The notes under the pieces were generated by a model, which searched no databases, was not told where the DNA came from, and saw only the letters and a program-made list of their open reading frames with translations. From an uncultured Eubacteriales bacterium (GTDB taxonomy: Bacteria; Bacillota; Clostridia; Oscillospirales; Acutalibacteraceae), in the NCBI GenBank assembly GCA_934408795.1, contig CAKRVQ010000004.1, forward strand, positions 1 to 19,024: a DNA stretch of 19,024 nt. Direction: 5' to 3'. The position numbers and the translations under genes are program-made. Shown here one piece after another: positions 7,015-13,855 of this stretch (the stretch's first letter is position 1; every line of letters starts with the position of its first letter).

Positions 7015-7692
7015 CTACCACATCCGTTTGAGAACATCCGCGTTCTCCGCATAGTTTTCATTGACCGAGAACAGGTCAAACCAAACATCTCCTCGTCTCC
7101 ATACGGAGATATCCTCGCGCTCCATTCCCGAAGGGCAATAAGGTTCCCAAACCTCCGGGTACCCCTTTTGCTTGGGCTCGGTCGCCCAAAATGAGGCGCA
7201 GAGTCTGTTTGATCCTGCGGTGGATTGACAGTAATGGCTGCATTGCCTGTCAAAACTGAAGTTCTTTGAAGAGTCGGTATTTCCTATAAATCCGGGTATA
7301 AACCCGTTCTGAGCTATAGTGAATGCATATCTGATCATCCAGATGTGAGACACGCTCCAATCAGACTTTATCTCGGCATAGATCGCATATCCCGCATAAG
7401 GAGGCACACCGAGCTTCCTTGCGGCATTGACGGCTTTCATCGCTTCGGCGTGCCCGTCGCTTTTGCAGACATCCTCCTCCGTGAGATCGCGGTCGATAAG
7501 CGCAATGCGGCAGTTTTTACTCTTGAGGTATTCGACCTCCGTCTTATCGATCGCATCTTTACCGGTTATGCCCCTTCCCCAAAACGAGGGTATCTCACGG
7601 ACCCGCGATACCCAGTCAAACATCGTGTATCCGTTTTTCAGACGAAGATTCGCCGGTATGTCGGAATCGATTCCGAATACAAATTCTTTCAT
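7015..7692 (-). CDS. GH25/DUF1906-like TIM-barrel protein, paralogue 2
   Basis: This encodes 225 aa starting MKEFVFGID at 7692, with AAGGAG upstream. The longer open frame to 7914 has no family-like sequence and is rejected. It shares with the 257-aa protein at 4529-3756: FGID (6-9), FDWVSR (25-30), WGR (38-40), TEVEYLKSKNCRIALID (51-67), FIGNTD (135-140), FDRQ (147-150) and W-x-PY-x-PSG-x8-ISVW-x2-G (182-201). AIYAE at 103-107 resembles the acidic mid-barrel strand of GH25-type lysozymes; D9 and E107 are candidate acidic residues. There is no signal peptide or wall-binding repeat. It is the first gene of a two-gene unit with the C39-like protein. The pairing lysozyme-fold then papain-fold or BIG2 protein repeats that at 4529-1265. 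Confidence 0.7.
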   Translation of the reverse strand: MKEFVFGIDSDIPANLRLKNGYTMFDWVSRVREIPSFWGRGITGKDAIDKTEVEYLKSKNCRIALIDRDLTEEDVCKSDGHAEAMKAVNAARKLGVPPYAGYAIYAEIKSDWSVSHIWMIRYAFTIAQNGFIPGFIGNTDSSKNFSFDRQCSHYCQSTAGSNRLCASFWATEPKQKGYPEVWEPYCPSGMEREDISVWRRGDVWFDLFSVNENYAENADVLKRMW

Positions 7693-8222
7693 TTTCTGTT
7701 TCTCCTTTTTGTTTGACCGACAACTTCCCGCTTCAGCAGCAAAGCGATTCGGCTGACGGTCTGAATTATATATTTTTATCGCACGGCAGCGGTTCTGCCC
7801 GATGCCGATATCAAGCTTACAAGGACCGCAAAGGCGCGCCGGCAGGCGGGTATGCCTTGTCAACCCACGGTAACAAAAGCCCCAACGAGAGCCGGGACTT
7901 TGACCCGGGATCACATAAATTAGTTGCAGATCGTCATTTTGTCATCATCGACAAAATCTGCGTTTTTTCTCACCGCCCTTGTTGTAATATGGTGGGTGCG
8001 GCGGGTTTCCGCCGACGGTTTCCGCGGCAAATCGCTGCAAGATCAGCGGTTATGTGCGGTTTCCGATCAAACAGGCGCGGGTTTCGGATGCCTGTGTTTG
8101 TTTACATTCGACGGGCGACACCTGCCTGTCGGGGAACTCGGGGCGGTCGGCAATTACGGTTTTATCATTTTCCGTTTTGCCGCTGCTCCGTTTTTCTTTT
8201 TCAGGCTCTCACCTGCCGACTC
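7693..8222. other. Intergenic region with short inverted repeats, no gene
   Basis: I see no credible coding sequence in these 530 bases. They lie between the divergent starts at 7692 (minus) and 8358 (plus). On the minus strand a TATAAT at 7770-7765 could be the -10 for the gene starting at 7692, but no good -35 is present. Several short inverted repeats occur, for example CCGGG/CCCGG near 7890, GGCGG/CCGCC near 8000-8013 and ACAGGC/GCCTGT near 8083-8110. One intrinsic terminator at 7926-7968 is listed separately. Because no gene lies upstream of that terminator, a small RNA in 7720-7968 is possible. Confidence 0.5.
7926..7968 (+). terminator. Rho-independent terminator with no coding gene upstream
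   Basis: The stem TTTTGTC/GACAAAA (7937-7943 and 7950-7956) extends through a bulge to GCAGA/TCTGC (7926-7930 and 7957-7961). It is followed by G and six T residues (7963-7968). It reads on the plus strand, but the only upstream plus-strand genes end at 5885, behind a convergent minus-strand pair, so its transcript is unexplained. Confidence 0.6.
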
Positions 8223-8264
8223 TTGAGCATGGGCATATGTAATCACATAATACGGGTGCACCCG
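8223..8264 (+). promoter_or_regulatory. Promoter and overlapping palindrome before the 434-aa lipoprotein
   Basis: TTGAGC (8223-8228), a 17-bp spacer and CATAAT (8246-8251) make a fair sigma-A promoter about 100 bp before the ATG at 8358. The perfect 12-bp palindrome CGGGTGCACCCG (8253-8264) lies over the expected start site, where a repressor would block transcription. A further GGTTCG/CGAACC pair lies in the leader, at about 8268-8307. Confidence 0.45.
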
Positions 8265-8357
8265 CAGGGTTCGGACTCCGTTTTGATAAAAAGCGAACCG
8301 ACCTCTCCGCACCTCACAACAAATCATCTTGAAAATCCAATCCAAGGAGTGACAGTT

Positions 8358-9662
8358 ATGAAAAAACTTCGTTTTATAGCCTTAGCACTTTGCGCCGTTA
8401 CGGCGTTCGGGCTTATTTGCGGGTGCAAAGACACAAAGCCTGCCGGCACGGTATCAGACGGTGCGTCACAGACAGGTCACGACAACTCTTCCTCCGACAA
8501 TTCATCCTCAGACACCGTTTCCGAAGATCCGATATTCAGAAAAACCGGAAAGCTGACAGACGAAGAGATCAAAATAATTGCCGCTGATCGCATCGGAAAG
8601 TATAACGATTTTCTTGATTTTATAACTAACGAATGTTTCGATAAATATACAGACAAAACCAAAAAGCTGCCTATCTCCTCACCCGAATATTACAAAATAA
8701 TTGATGACGGAAAATACAACATTTCTACCTATGAGAATTTTATAAAATGCGAGACCGAGTTTTTATGCACTTATAAAGAAATTGATAAAATCTACACTTA
8801 TCGTACCGTGAGAAGTATTGACATTGACGGTAAAACAGCGTATGCATACACCGGATATAACAAACTCCTCACTTCATTTGAAGAAAAAAAGGATGCCGGC
8901 GAAAGCACTGAATATGTGTATATAAGAAAGTGCGAGCCGCGCACGGAAAAATATGCTGCCGATGAATGCGTCCCCGTTGATAGCGGAGACGATTTTTTTA
9001 TTGTAGATGTGCCTGTTTATACGGCTGACGGTAAAAGTGTCATCAGAAAAGACACTGCTGTTTTTTTCTGCAGTTCGGAAGGATACGGTTTAGCTTTTTT
9101 TGTTGACGGCAATTTTGAAGACTTTCCTGAGCTTTCGGATTCGGAGGCACAAAAAATTGCAGACTCGCTCGGCACCGCATACACAAATATTTACAAATAT
9201 TTTCTCAGCACCGGTATATCTTCAAGTGACAAGAATAATACTATCCCGTATTCGGACGGGACTTATCGAAAAATGGGCGCGGACAAAAAAACCGGTCTCA
9301 ACAGTTCAAATATTTTATCCTATTTTTCGGAAACCTATGTTGATACTGATATTCCATCATACTTTGAGTATTATCACGGAACACTGCCTTTGGAATTTAT
9401 AATTGACGGAAAAAAGCATTACACAACAAACCGCAATATTATTCAATTTAGTTTTGCGGAATACAACAATGAGCTCTATGTTTCAGACGCCGGAAGCAGC
9501 CTTGATTGTTTTCCCCGTGCAGAAAACATCAAGATCTTGCTCAGAGAAAGAAATTTGATGGAAATTGCCGTTCCCATATATGAAACCACCGGTGAGCCGA
9601 ACGGAAACAGTCATCTTTGGATCGTGCGCACGAACGGGAAATATAAAATATTGTATTCATGA
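8358..9662 (+). CDS. Two-module lipoprotein A (IseA-like, tentative)
   Basis: This encodes 434 aa. I chose the ATG at 8358, with AAGGAG 8 nt upstream, over the long upstream open frame because it starts a clean lipoprotein signal peptide (MKKLRF..., lipobox LICGC, Cys23). A Ser/Asp-rich linker spans 37-58. Two related modules follow, ~66-252 and ~259-434. Each has an N-terminal helix (LTDEE/LSDSEA...KYNDF), a Y-Y/Y-R-K strand, a helix with Tyr and Phe, a (Y/F)-N-(G/N)-x-LY-type strand and a closing V-P-(V/I) strand. This order recalls IseA (YoeB), the Bacillus inhibitor of NlpC/P60 cell-wall endopeptidases, but that is from memory and unverified. It is convergent with the BIG2-C39 gene ending at 9778. 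The first 110 bp are shared with lipoprotein B. Confidence 0.8.
   Translation: MKKLRFIALALCAVTAFGLICGCKDTKPAGTVSDGASQTGHDNSSSDNSSSDTVSEDPIFRKTGKLTDEEIKIIAADRIGKYNDFLDFITNECFDKYTDKTKKLPISSPEYYKIIDDGKYNISTYENFIKCETEFLCTYKEIDKIYTYRTVRSIDIDGKTAYAYTGYNKLLTSFEEKKDAGESTEYVYIRKCEPRTEKYAADECVPVDSGDDFFIVDVPVYTADGKSVIRKDTAVFFCSSEGYGLAFFVDGNFEDFPELSDSEAQKIADSLGTAYTNIYKYFLSTGISSSDKNNTIPYSDGTYRKMGADKKTGLNSSNILSYFSETYVDTDIPSYFEYYHGTLPLEFIIDGKKHYTTNRNIIQFSFAEYNNELYVSDAGSSLDCFPRAENIKILLRERNLMEIAVPIYETTGEPNGNSHLWIVRTNGKYKILYS
8379..8467 (+). repeat. 89-bp exact repeat, also at 12549-12637
   Basis: These 89 bp, encoding most of the signal peptide and the first mature residues of lipoprotein A, are identical base for base to 12549-12637 in lipoprotein B. 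Lipoprotein C at about 13877 has a close but not identical copy. The following codons diverge quickly, so the match marks a shared leader cassette rather than a recent whole-gene duplication. Confidence 0.9.
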
Positions 9663-9704
9663 ACTAAATTTCGTTTGTTGACATTGTTATGCGTTTTTTT
9701 GGGG

Positions 9705-9742
9705 GCGGAGCCGGGCTTTTGTTCCCGGCTCCGCTTTTTTTT
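9705..9742 (+). terminator. Rho-independent terminator after lipoprotein A
   Basis: GCGGAGCCGGG (9705-9715), an 8-nt loop and CCCGGCTCCGC (9724-9734) form a perfect 11-bp stem, followed by eight T residues (9735-9742). It terminates the plus-strand lipoprotein before the convergent gene at 9778. The same 31 bp, starting at this stem, recur at 12457-12487 without the T-run. Confidence 0.9.
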
Positions 9743-9777
9743 GCGGCAGTTATCCGCAAAGGTGTGGTTAACGGTTA

Positions 9778-11556
9778 TCAGGTGAGCTCAATAAACTGGG
9801 TGGGAATGATGTCAGAATGGTTGCTTGCCCTTCTGCAAAGCATGGTGTAAAGATCGGTCACCTGGTAGCCCGGTGCACCGGAAGGATCGATTATCAGGAC
9901 CTTTCCGTAGCCGTGAGTGTCGGAAGAATTCAAGGCGGCATTTTCATCCTTGCCGTAGACTATAACGCCGTGATCAAATTCACCTGAATAATCATCAAGC
10001 TTGACGACAAGCATATATGCCCTCTCTCCCAGTTGTAGAGAACCGGCATTGTTCAGTGCCGCTCTGATATCTGTATTAAAGAGGTTTCTTCCGGTGACGG
10101 TATATGTGTCGCCGCAGCTCTCACTGATATATCCTTCGGCAACCTTATATTGATAAGTAAAGGTGTTCAACATATTAGCATCCGGGTTTGTTGCGTCCTT
10201 ATATGCGCTTTTAACCGCGTAATATGTGTTGTCCGTATTGCCGTTGATCTTTGCCCTGATATTTGCCTTCATAAGTGAAAACATTGCGGTGCTGCACACC
10301 CTGCAGCCGGCATCAAAAACACTCTTTCGGGATCCTTTTTTGCCGCAAACATCGCGTGCAAAATACTGGTATTTAAAAATATCGGTGGGAATATACGGAC
10401 TTTTTTCATCATCAACAATTCCTGTGCATTTACTTCTATCCGCTACCGGTATTGTTATTCCTCTGTCCTTCTGTATGATCTTATACTTTTCAACATCCGG
10501 TCTTGATACCGACAAATTGCAGTAGGCGGTGGGTCTGTCGGAGTTTTGGAGTATTGCGTAGATAACGGTCTCGCCGCTTCCGACAAACTTCACCTTGCCG
10601 GTGCCGTCAACGGTCGCTATTTTTACATTTCCCGAGCCCCATTCGATACCTGCCGAGGCGGCGCTCGCCGGGCTCACACTGACGGTAAGTCTGCGGCTTT
10701 CGCCGATCACTCCGGAAACACATTCATTGGTCATACTGATCGTGGCAGCGCCGGTGTCCTGTCTTACGGTCACCGCGCAGACATTTGAACGGACATTCGA
10801 ACCGTCGGTCGATACGGCGTAAATATTAGCGACACCCGAAGCTATCGCTCTGACCGTTCCGCAGGACTCACTCACCGAGGCAACCGCGGGAGAGGTCGAA
10901 TACCATCTTACGGTCTTATTCGCTGCATTTGAGGGAGAAACCGTCGCATATAAATCGAATTCGTTTCCGACACGCAGTGTTTTCTCAGCGGGAGTGATGC
11001 TTATGCTGCTCACGAGGTTTGAAGTGACCGTAATATAGCAGCGGTTTGAATATATGTTCGTACCGTCGTTTGAAGTTGCATATACATATGTCGAACCGAC
11101 GGCTTTTGCAGTCACATAGCCGGTGCTCAGATTTATTCCGACAATCGAGCTGTCGGCGGTGTGCCATGATACGGTCTTATTTGCTGCATTTGAGGGACTT
11201 ACATTCGCCGTGAGGCTGTACCCCCTGCCTTTGACAAGGGAAAGACTCGACGGTATTGAGATCGATGTCACCTTCACTGTTTTTTTTCTTACGGTCACGA
11301 CCGCATCGCCTGAGCGAACGGTATGGTCGGGTGATGTTGAGTAAATGGTGGTTCTTCCTTCGGAAACACCGGTTACGATACCCGATGTTGATACTCTTGC
11401 AATATTGTTATTGTTTGAGCACCATATCGGCAAAGAGGCAAGATTTTGAGGGGCTACGCTTCTTGTCATCTGGTAGGATTCTCCTATTTCGATATTAACT
11501 TCTTTCGGGGAAATTCCGATGGATATGATTTCATCTCCGTCAGGCATAGGACACAT
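9778..11556 (-). CDS. BIG2x4 protein with C39-like papain-fold peptidase domain
   Basis: This encodes 592 aa. The ATG at 11556 has AAAGGAG 8 nt upstream. Four BIG2 domains lie at about 9-91, 94-177, 183-265 and 270-351, each with the P-S-N-A-A-N-K or equivalent turn and a closing x-V-T-V. Residues ~352-592 resemble Peptidase_C39_2-type cysteine peptidases. GCRVCSTAM (417-425) has Cys418 as likely nucleophile, FDHGVIVYG (527-535) has His529, and LIIDPSG (554-560) has Asp557. In this fold the Cys-His-Asp set cleaves peptide or amide bonds. There is no signal peptide; the protein begins MCPMPDGDE. It is convergent with lipoprotein A. Upstream, after exactly 43 nt, lies the end of a decayed peptidoglycan-binding frame, matching the 43-nt gap seen between the GH25-like and BIG2 genes at 3713-3755. 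Confidence 0.8.
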   Translation of the reverse strand: MCPMPDGDEIISIGISPKEVNIEIGESYQMTRSVAPQNLASLPIWCSNNNNIARVSTSGIVTGVSEGRTTIYSTSPDHTVRSGDAVVTVRKKTVKVTSISIPSSLSLVKGRGYSLTANVSPSNAANKTVSWHTADSSIVGINLSTGYVTAKAVGSTYVYATSNDGTNIYSNRCYITVTSNLVSSISITPAEKTLRVGNEFDLYATVSPSNAANKTVRWYSTSPAVASVSESCGTVRAIASGVANIYAVSTDGSNVRSNVCAVTVRQDTGAATISMTNECVSGVIGESRRLTVSVSPASAASAGIEWGSGNVKIATVDGTGKVKFVGSGETVIYAILQNSDRPTAYCNLSVSRPDVEKYKIIQKDRGITIPVADRSKCTGIVDDEKSPYIPTDIFKYQYFARDVCGKKGSRKSVFDAGCRVCSTAMFSLMKANIRAKINGNTDNTYYAVKSAYKDATNPDANMLNTFTYQYKVAEGYISESCGDTYTVTGRNLFNTDIRAALNNAGSLQLGERAYMLVVKLDDYSGEFDHGVIVYGKDENAALNSSDTHGYGKVLIIDPSGAPGYQVTDLYTMLCRRASNHSDIIPTQFIELT

Positions 11557-11599
11557 AATAATTACTCCTTTGTTTTATAAGATTTTGTTTTGGCTTGAC

Positions 11600-11692
11600 C
11601 TATTCGGTCAAAAGCTTTTTCCATGTGAGAGGACCTATACAACCGTCCGGCTCCAAGCCGAGGGTTTGCCCGGTCCTCTTTATTTTTGCGGT
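11600..11692 (-). pseudogene. Remnant C-terminus of a peptidoglycan-binding (PG_binding_1-like) protein
   Basis: The last ~30 codons of a minus-strand frame read ...GQTLGLEPDG-CIGP-LTWKKLLTE then stop at 11600. This fits the end of a PG_binding_1 repeat (LG-x-x-x-DG-x-x-GP-x-T-x-x-x-L). Upstream of about 11692 the same frame turns into low-complexity Arg/Pro/Thr sequence in GC-rich DNA with no fold-like pattern. The rest of the gene appears lost or replaced. The stop is 43 nt before the BIG2-C39 start, so it was probably the first gene of that operon, in the slot held by the GH25-like proteins elsewhere. Confidence 0.6.
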
Positions 11693-12261
11693 GGTTTTGG
11701 GACCGCAGCAAGTCGGGGGGCGGTGCTTATGCGAGTCAGTGCGTGTGTAGGAGAAAGTGCGCGCGCGGGAGGAGTGTGTATGTAGGAGGCTTGCGTGTTC
11801 GGGTAAGTATGGAAGGCGTCGGGGCAAGTGTGCGGATGTTCGGCGGCGAGTGCGTGGGGCGGAACCCCGAGCGCAGGGCGCGCTCAAGGGGGGTGACGGG
11901 GGCGTATTCGTGCACGGTCTGTGAGCGTACGCGCTGCGGGTACGGACAAGACACGGTCGTGTGAGCGGTCCCGAGATCACAATTCTGCGGCAGGCGGCAA
12001 GCGAGTCGATGAGCAACGGTCTGCAATCAGGGCGCAGTCAGCGGGCGCGGTCTGAGGACGATCTATAAGCCTCTCACGGCTTGATCGATCAGTGGATCAG
12101 GGCGCAACAGGCGGCTGAGGTCAGCCGGATCGGTGAGTCGGGTGAAATTCTCCAATGGCGAAATCGATCGAATCTTGTCGAATTATGTTCTTTAATCCCA
12201 CATCGTGTCATTCGTTAATATTTAACGCGACGAATAATTGTTCGGCACGGCGGCAAAACCG
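11693..12261. other. GC-rich intergenic DNA, no gene seen
   Basis: From 11693 to about 12130 the DNA is G-rich on the plus strand with many GTGCG, GGAGG and GCGCG runs. Open frames here give only low-complexity peptides and I support no gene. From ~12130 composition returns to AT-richer. CGTTAA-TAT-TTAACG (12213-12227) is a perfect inverted repeat about 35 bp upstream of the promoter at 12262 and may be a regulator site. Confidence 0.55.
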
Positions 12262-12290
12262 TTGCAAAATCCATACGAACCTGCTATAAT
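12262..12290 (+). promoter_or_regulatory. Strong sigma-A promoter with extended -10
   Basis: TTGCAA (12262-12267), a 17-bp spacer and TATAAT (12285-12290) preceded by TGC, an extended -10. Transcription should start near 12297. This is the best promoter in the window. It reads into the structured leader and then lipoproteins B and C. Confidence 0.8.
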
Positions 12291-12296
12291 GTTATT

Positions 12297-12400
12297 GCAG
12301 CGACGGAGAATGACCATAGCGTATGGATAGAGCAGGGTCGTGCGAAAGCGTACACGGTTTACGGTGATGCGTTTTCGCATGACTATGCTTTATCCTTCTT
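12297..12400 (+). ncRNA. Candidate structured small RNA or leader of the lipoprotein B/C operon
   Basis: This lies directly downstream of the promoter at 12262. A 10-bp outer stem, GGATAGAGCA (12325-12334) with TGCTTTATCC (12386-12395, one G-U pair), encloses two hairpins: GTGCG-AAAG-CGTAC (12340-12353, one G-U pair) and ATGCG-TTTT-CGCAT (12367-12380). CCATA-GCG-TATGG (12314-12326) overlaps the outer stem and could form an alternative. The outer stem is followed by TTCTTTTT, like an intrinsic terminator. The arrangement fits a ~100-nt RNA or a 5' leader that attenuates lipoprotein expression. I do not recognise a known riboswitch class. Confidence 0.5.
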
Positions 12401-12456
12401 TTTATGTCGGTTTTCGGCATTGGGCATCTCTGTCAAATAATATATGATATTCTTGT

Positions 12457-12486
12457 GCGGAGCCGGGCTTTTGTTCCCGGCTCCGC
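12457..12486 (+). repeat. Copy of the terminator hairpin without its T-run
   Basis: This 11-bp stem and 8-nt loop are identical to 9705-9734 after lipoprotein A, but followed by TCAGAG instead of poly-T. It lies in the leader of lipoprotein B, 42 bp before its ATG. It is likely carried along when a lipoprotein gene and its upstream neighbour's terminator were duplicated or deleted. It may still affect transcript stability. Confidence 0.75.
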
Positions 12487-12527
12487 TCAGAGTTTATCAT
12501 ATAAAATAATTATTAAGGAGTTTTACA

Positions 12528-13793
12528 ATGAACAAACTTCGCTATATCGCCTTAGCACTTTGCGCCGTTACGGCGTTCGGGCTTATTTGCGGGTGCAAAG
12601 ACACAAAGCCTGCCGGCACGGTATCAGACGGTGCGTCTTCCGAAGATTCGATATTGGACAAGACCGGCAAACTGACTGACGAAGAAGCAAAGATAATAGC
12701 AGCCGACAGGCTTACGAAATATAACGATCTTGTTCAGTTCCTTACGGCCGATTGTTATGAGAAGTACACCGATAAGAGCAAAAAGGTAACTGTCTCTCCT
12801 TATGAATATTACAAAGTCACGAATGACGGTAAGTACGACTTTAAAAGCACTTCGGACATCAGCTTATATGTTTCTGCAAAAATAGGATCGAGTTATTTTT
12901 TCAAAAAAATGTATTATTTGTGTTCTGACACGAATTGCTTTCCGTTTGAATTGACAACGGATAGCGGCAATACACTTTACTCATCCGGTGGACTGAGACC
13001 TGTTTTCGCAACGATCAATGATGAGTTGTATATGACTGAACCGACGGAATCATTTGATGAAAGGTTTGATGTCGAAAATATCATTATCGGCGAGAAATCA
13101 GATAAGGTTTTCAGTGCAGATGTACCGATCATAGACAAAGCAAGCGGCAAAGCAATCAGAACAGATACGGTGATATTCGAACAATATAATATGAACAGAT
13201 ACGCCATCGGAACTGTTATTGAAGGCGGTGCGCAGCTTTCAAAGAAATTGTCGGAAAGCGAAGTAGGCAGTCTGATTTCTGAATTAGTCGGCAAATACAA
13301 CTCATTTGACAGGTTCTCTCTGTCTGCCTGTTACGGCGATTGCACAAACAACGAAGTCTTGCCGAACTCAAATGAGAGCTACAAAATGGTGATAGCAAAA
13401 GACGAGTACAACATCCTCTCACGCAGCGATTTTCAAAAATATGCCGAGAGCATTTTTGATAAAGTAAGTGCGGAGAGTATGATAAACACATATGTTCACC
13501 CCGGCGACTGCCCGATATCATTTACCGATGCAGACGGAAAAACATTACTCACTGCCGAGCACGACATAATAAGAACGCGCTTTGTCGAATACAACGGTCG
13601 TTTATATGCCGGCCCGGCAACTGCGAGTAATGACAGTAAGTTTTCTTCTGACGGTTATGAAATACTTTTTTCGACAGATAATTATTTCATAGCTAAACTT
13701 AAGATCGTCAGACTTTCAGGGGACGATGAAGGCATGACTCAAATTGTTCCGTTTGCTCTTACTGAGGACGGTTACAGAATATCACAACTGTGA
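12528..13793 (+). CDS. Two-module lipoprotein B (IseA-like, tentative)
   Basis: This encodes 421 aa. The ATG at 12528 has AAGGAG 7 nt upstream. The signal peptide has a lipobox LICGC with Cys23. Module 1 (~49-235) contains LTDEEAKIIAADRL, EYYKV (93-97), NDELYM (164-169) and FSADVPI (195-201). Module 2 (~241-421) contains LSESEVGSLISELVGKYN, SYKMV (284-288), YAESIFDKVSAES (305-317), VEYNGRLYAG (353-362) and NYFIAKLKI (385-393). The repeated order helix, YYK, helix, YNGxLY, (V/A)-x-VPI recalls IseA-type inhibitors of wall endopeptidases; the family is not confirmed. The 3' part is much like lipoprotein C, 62 nt downstream, so the pair is probably co-transcribed from the promoter at 12262. It has no cytoplasmic role, given its predicted lipid anchor. 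Confidence 0.82.
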   Translation: MNKLRYIALALCAVTAFGLICGCKDTKPAGTVSDGASSEDSILDKTGKLTDEEAKIIAADRLTKYNDLVQFLTADCYEKYTDKSKKVTVSPYEYYKVTNDGKYDFKSTSDISLYVSAKIGSSYFFKKMYYLCSDTNCFPFELTTDSGNTLYSSGGLRPVFATINDELYMTEPTESFDERFDVENIIIGEKSDKVFSADVPIIDKASGKAIRTDTVIFEQYNMNRYAIGTVIEGGAQLSKKLSESEVGSLISELVGKYNSFDRFSLSACYGDCTNNEVLPNSNESYKMVIAKDEYNILSRSDFQKYAESIFDKVSAESMINTYVHPGDCPISFTDADGKTLLTAEHDIIRTRFVEYNGRLYAGPATASNDSKFSSDGYEILFSTDNYFIAKLKIVRLSGDDEGMTQIVPFALTEDGYRISQL

Positions 13794-13855
13794 TCATCGC
13801 TGAGATCACGCGGCTTGTATCACAAGACTGAAAAATCGGTCAAAGGAGCAGAATT

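Noticed and set aside
7693..7914. N-terminal extension of the second GH25-like protein (299 aa)
   Set aside because: The upstream part has no family-like sequence, while MKEFVFGID at 7692 has a good ribosome binding site and aligns with the paralogue.
7713..8357. Long N-terminal extension of lipoprotein A (649 aa)
   Set aside because: The extension precedes a clear lipoprotein signal peptide and its own ribosome binding site, and crosses a terminator and promoter.
9100..9402. 100-codon plus-strand frame inside lipoprotein A
   Set aside because: Out-of-frame shadow within a well-supported gene.
11600..12016. 138-codon minus-strand frame as a full gene
   Set aside because: Only the last ~30 codons look protein-like; the rest is GC-rich low-complexity sequence. 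Kept as a remnant only.
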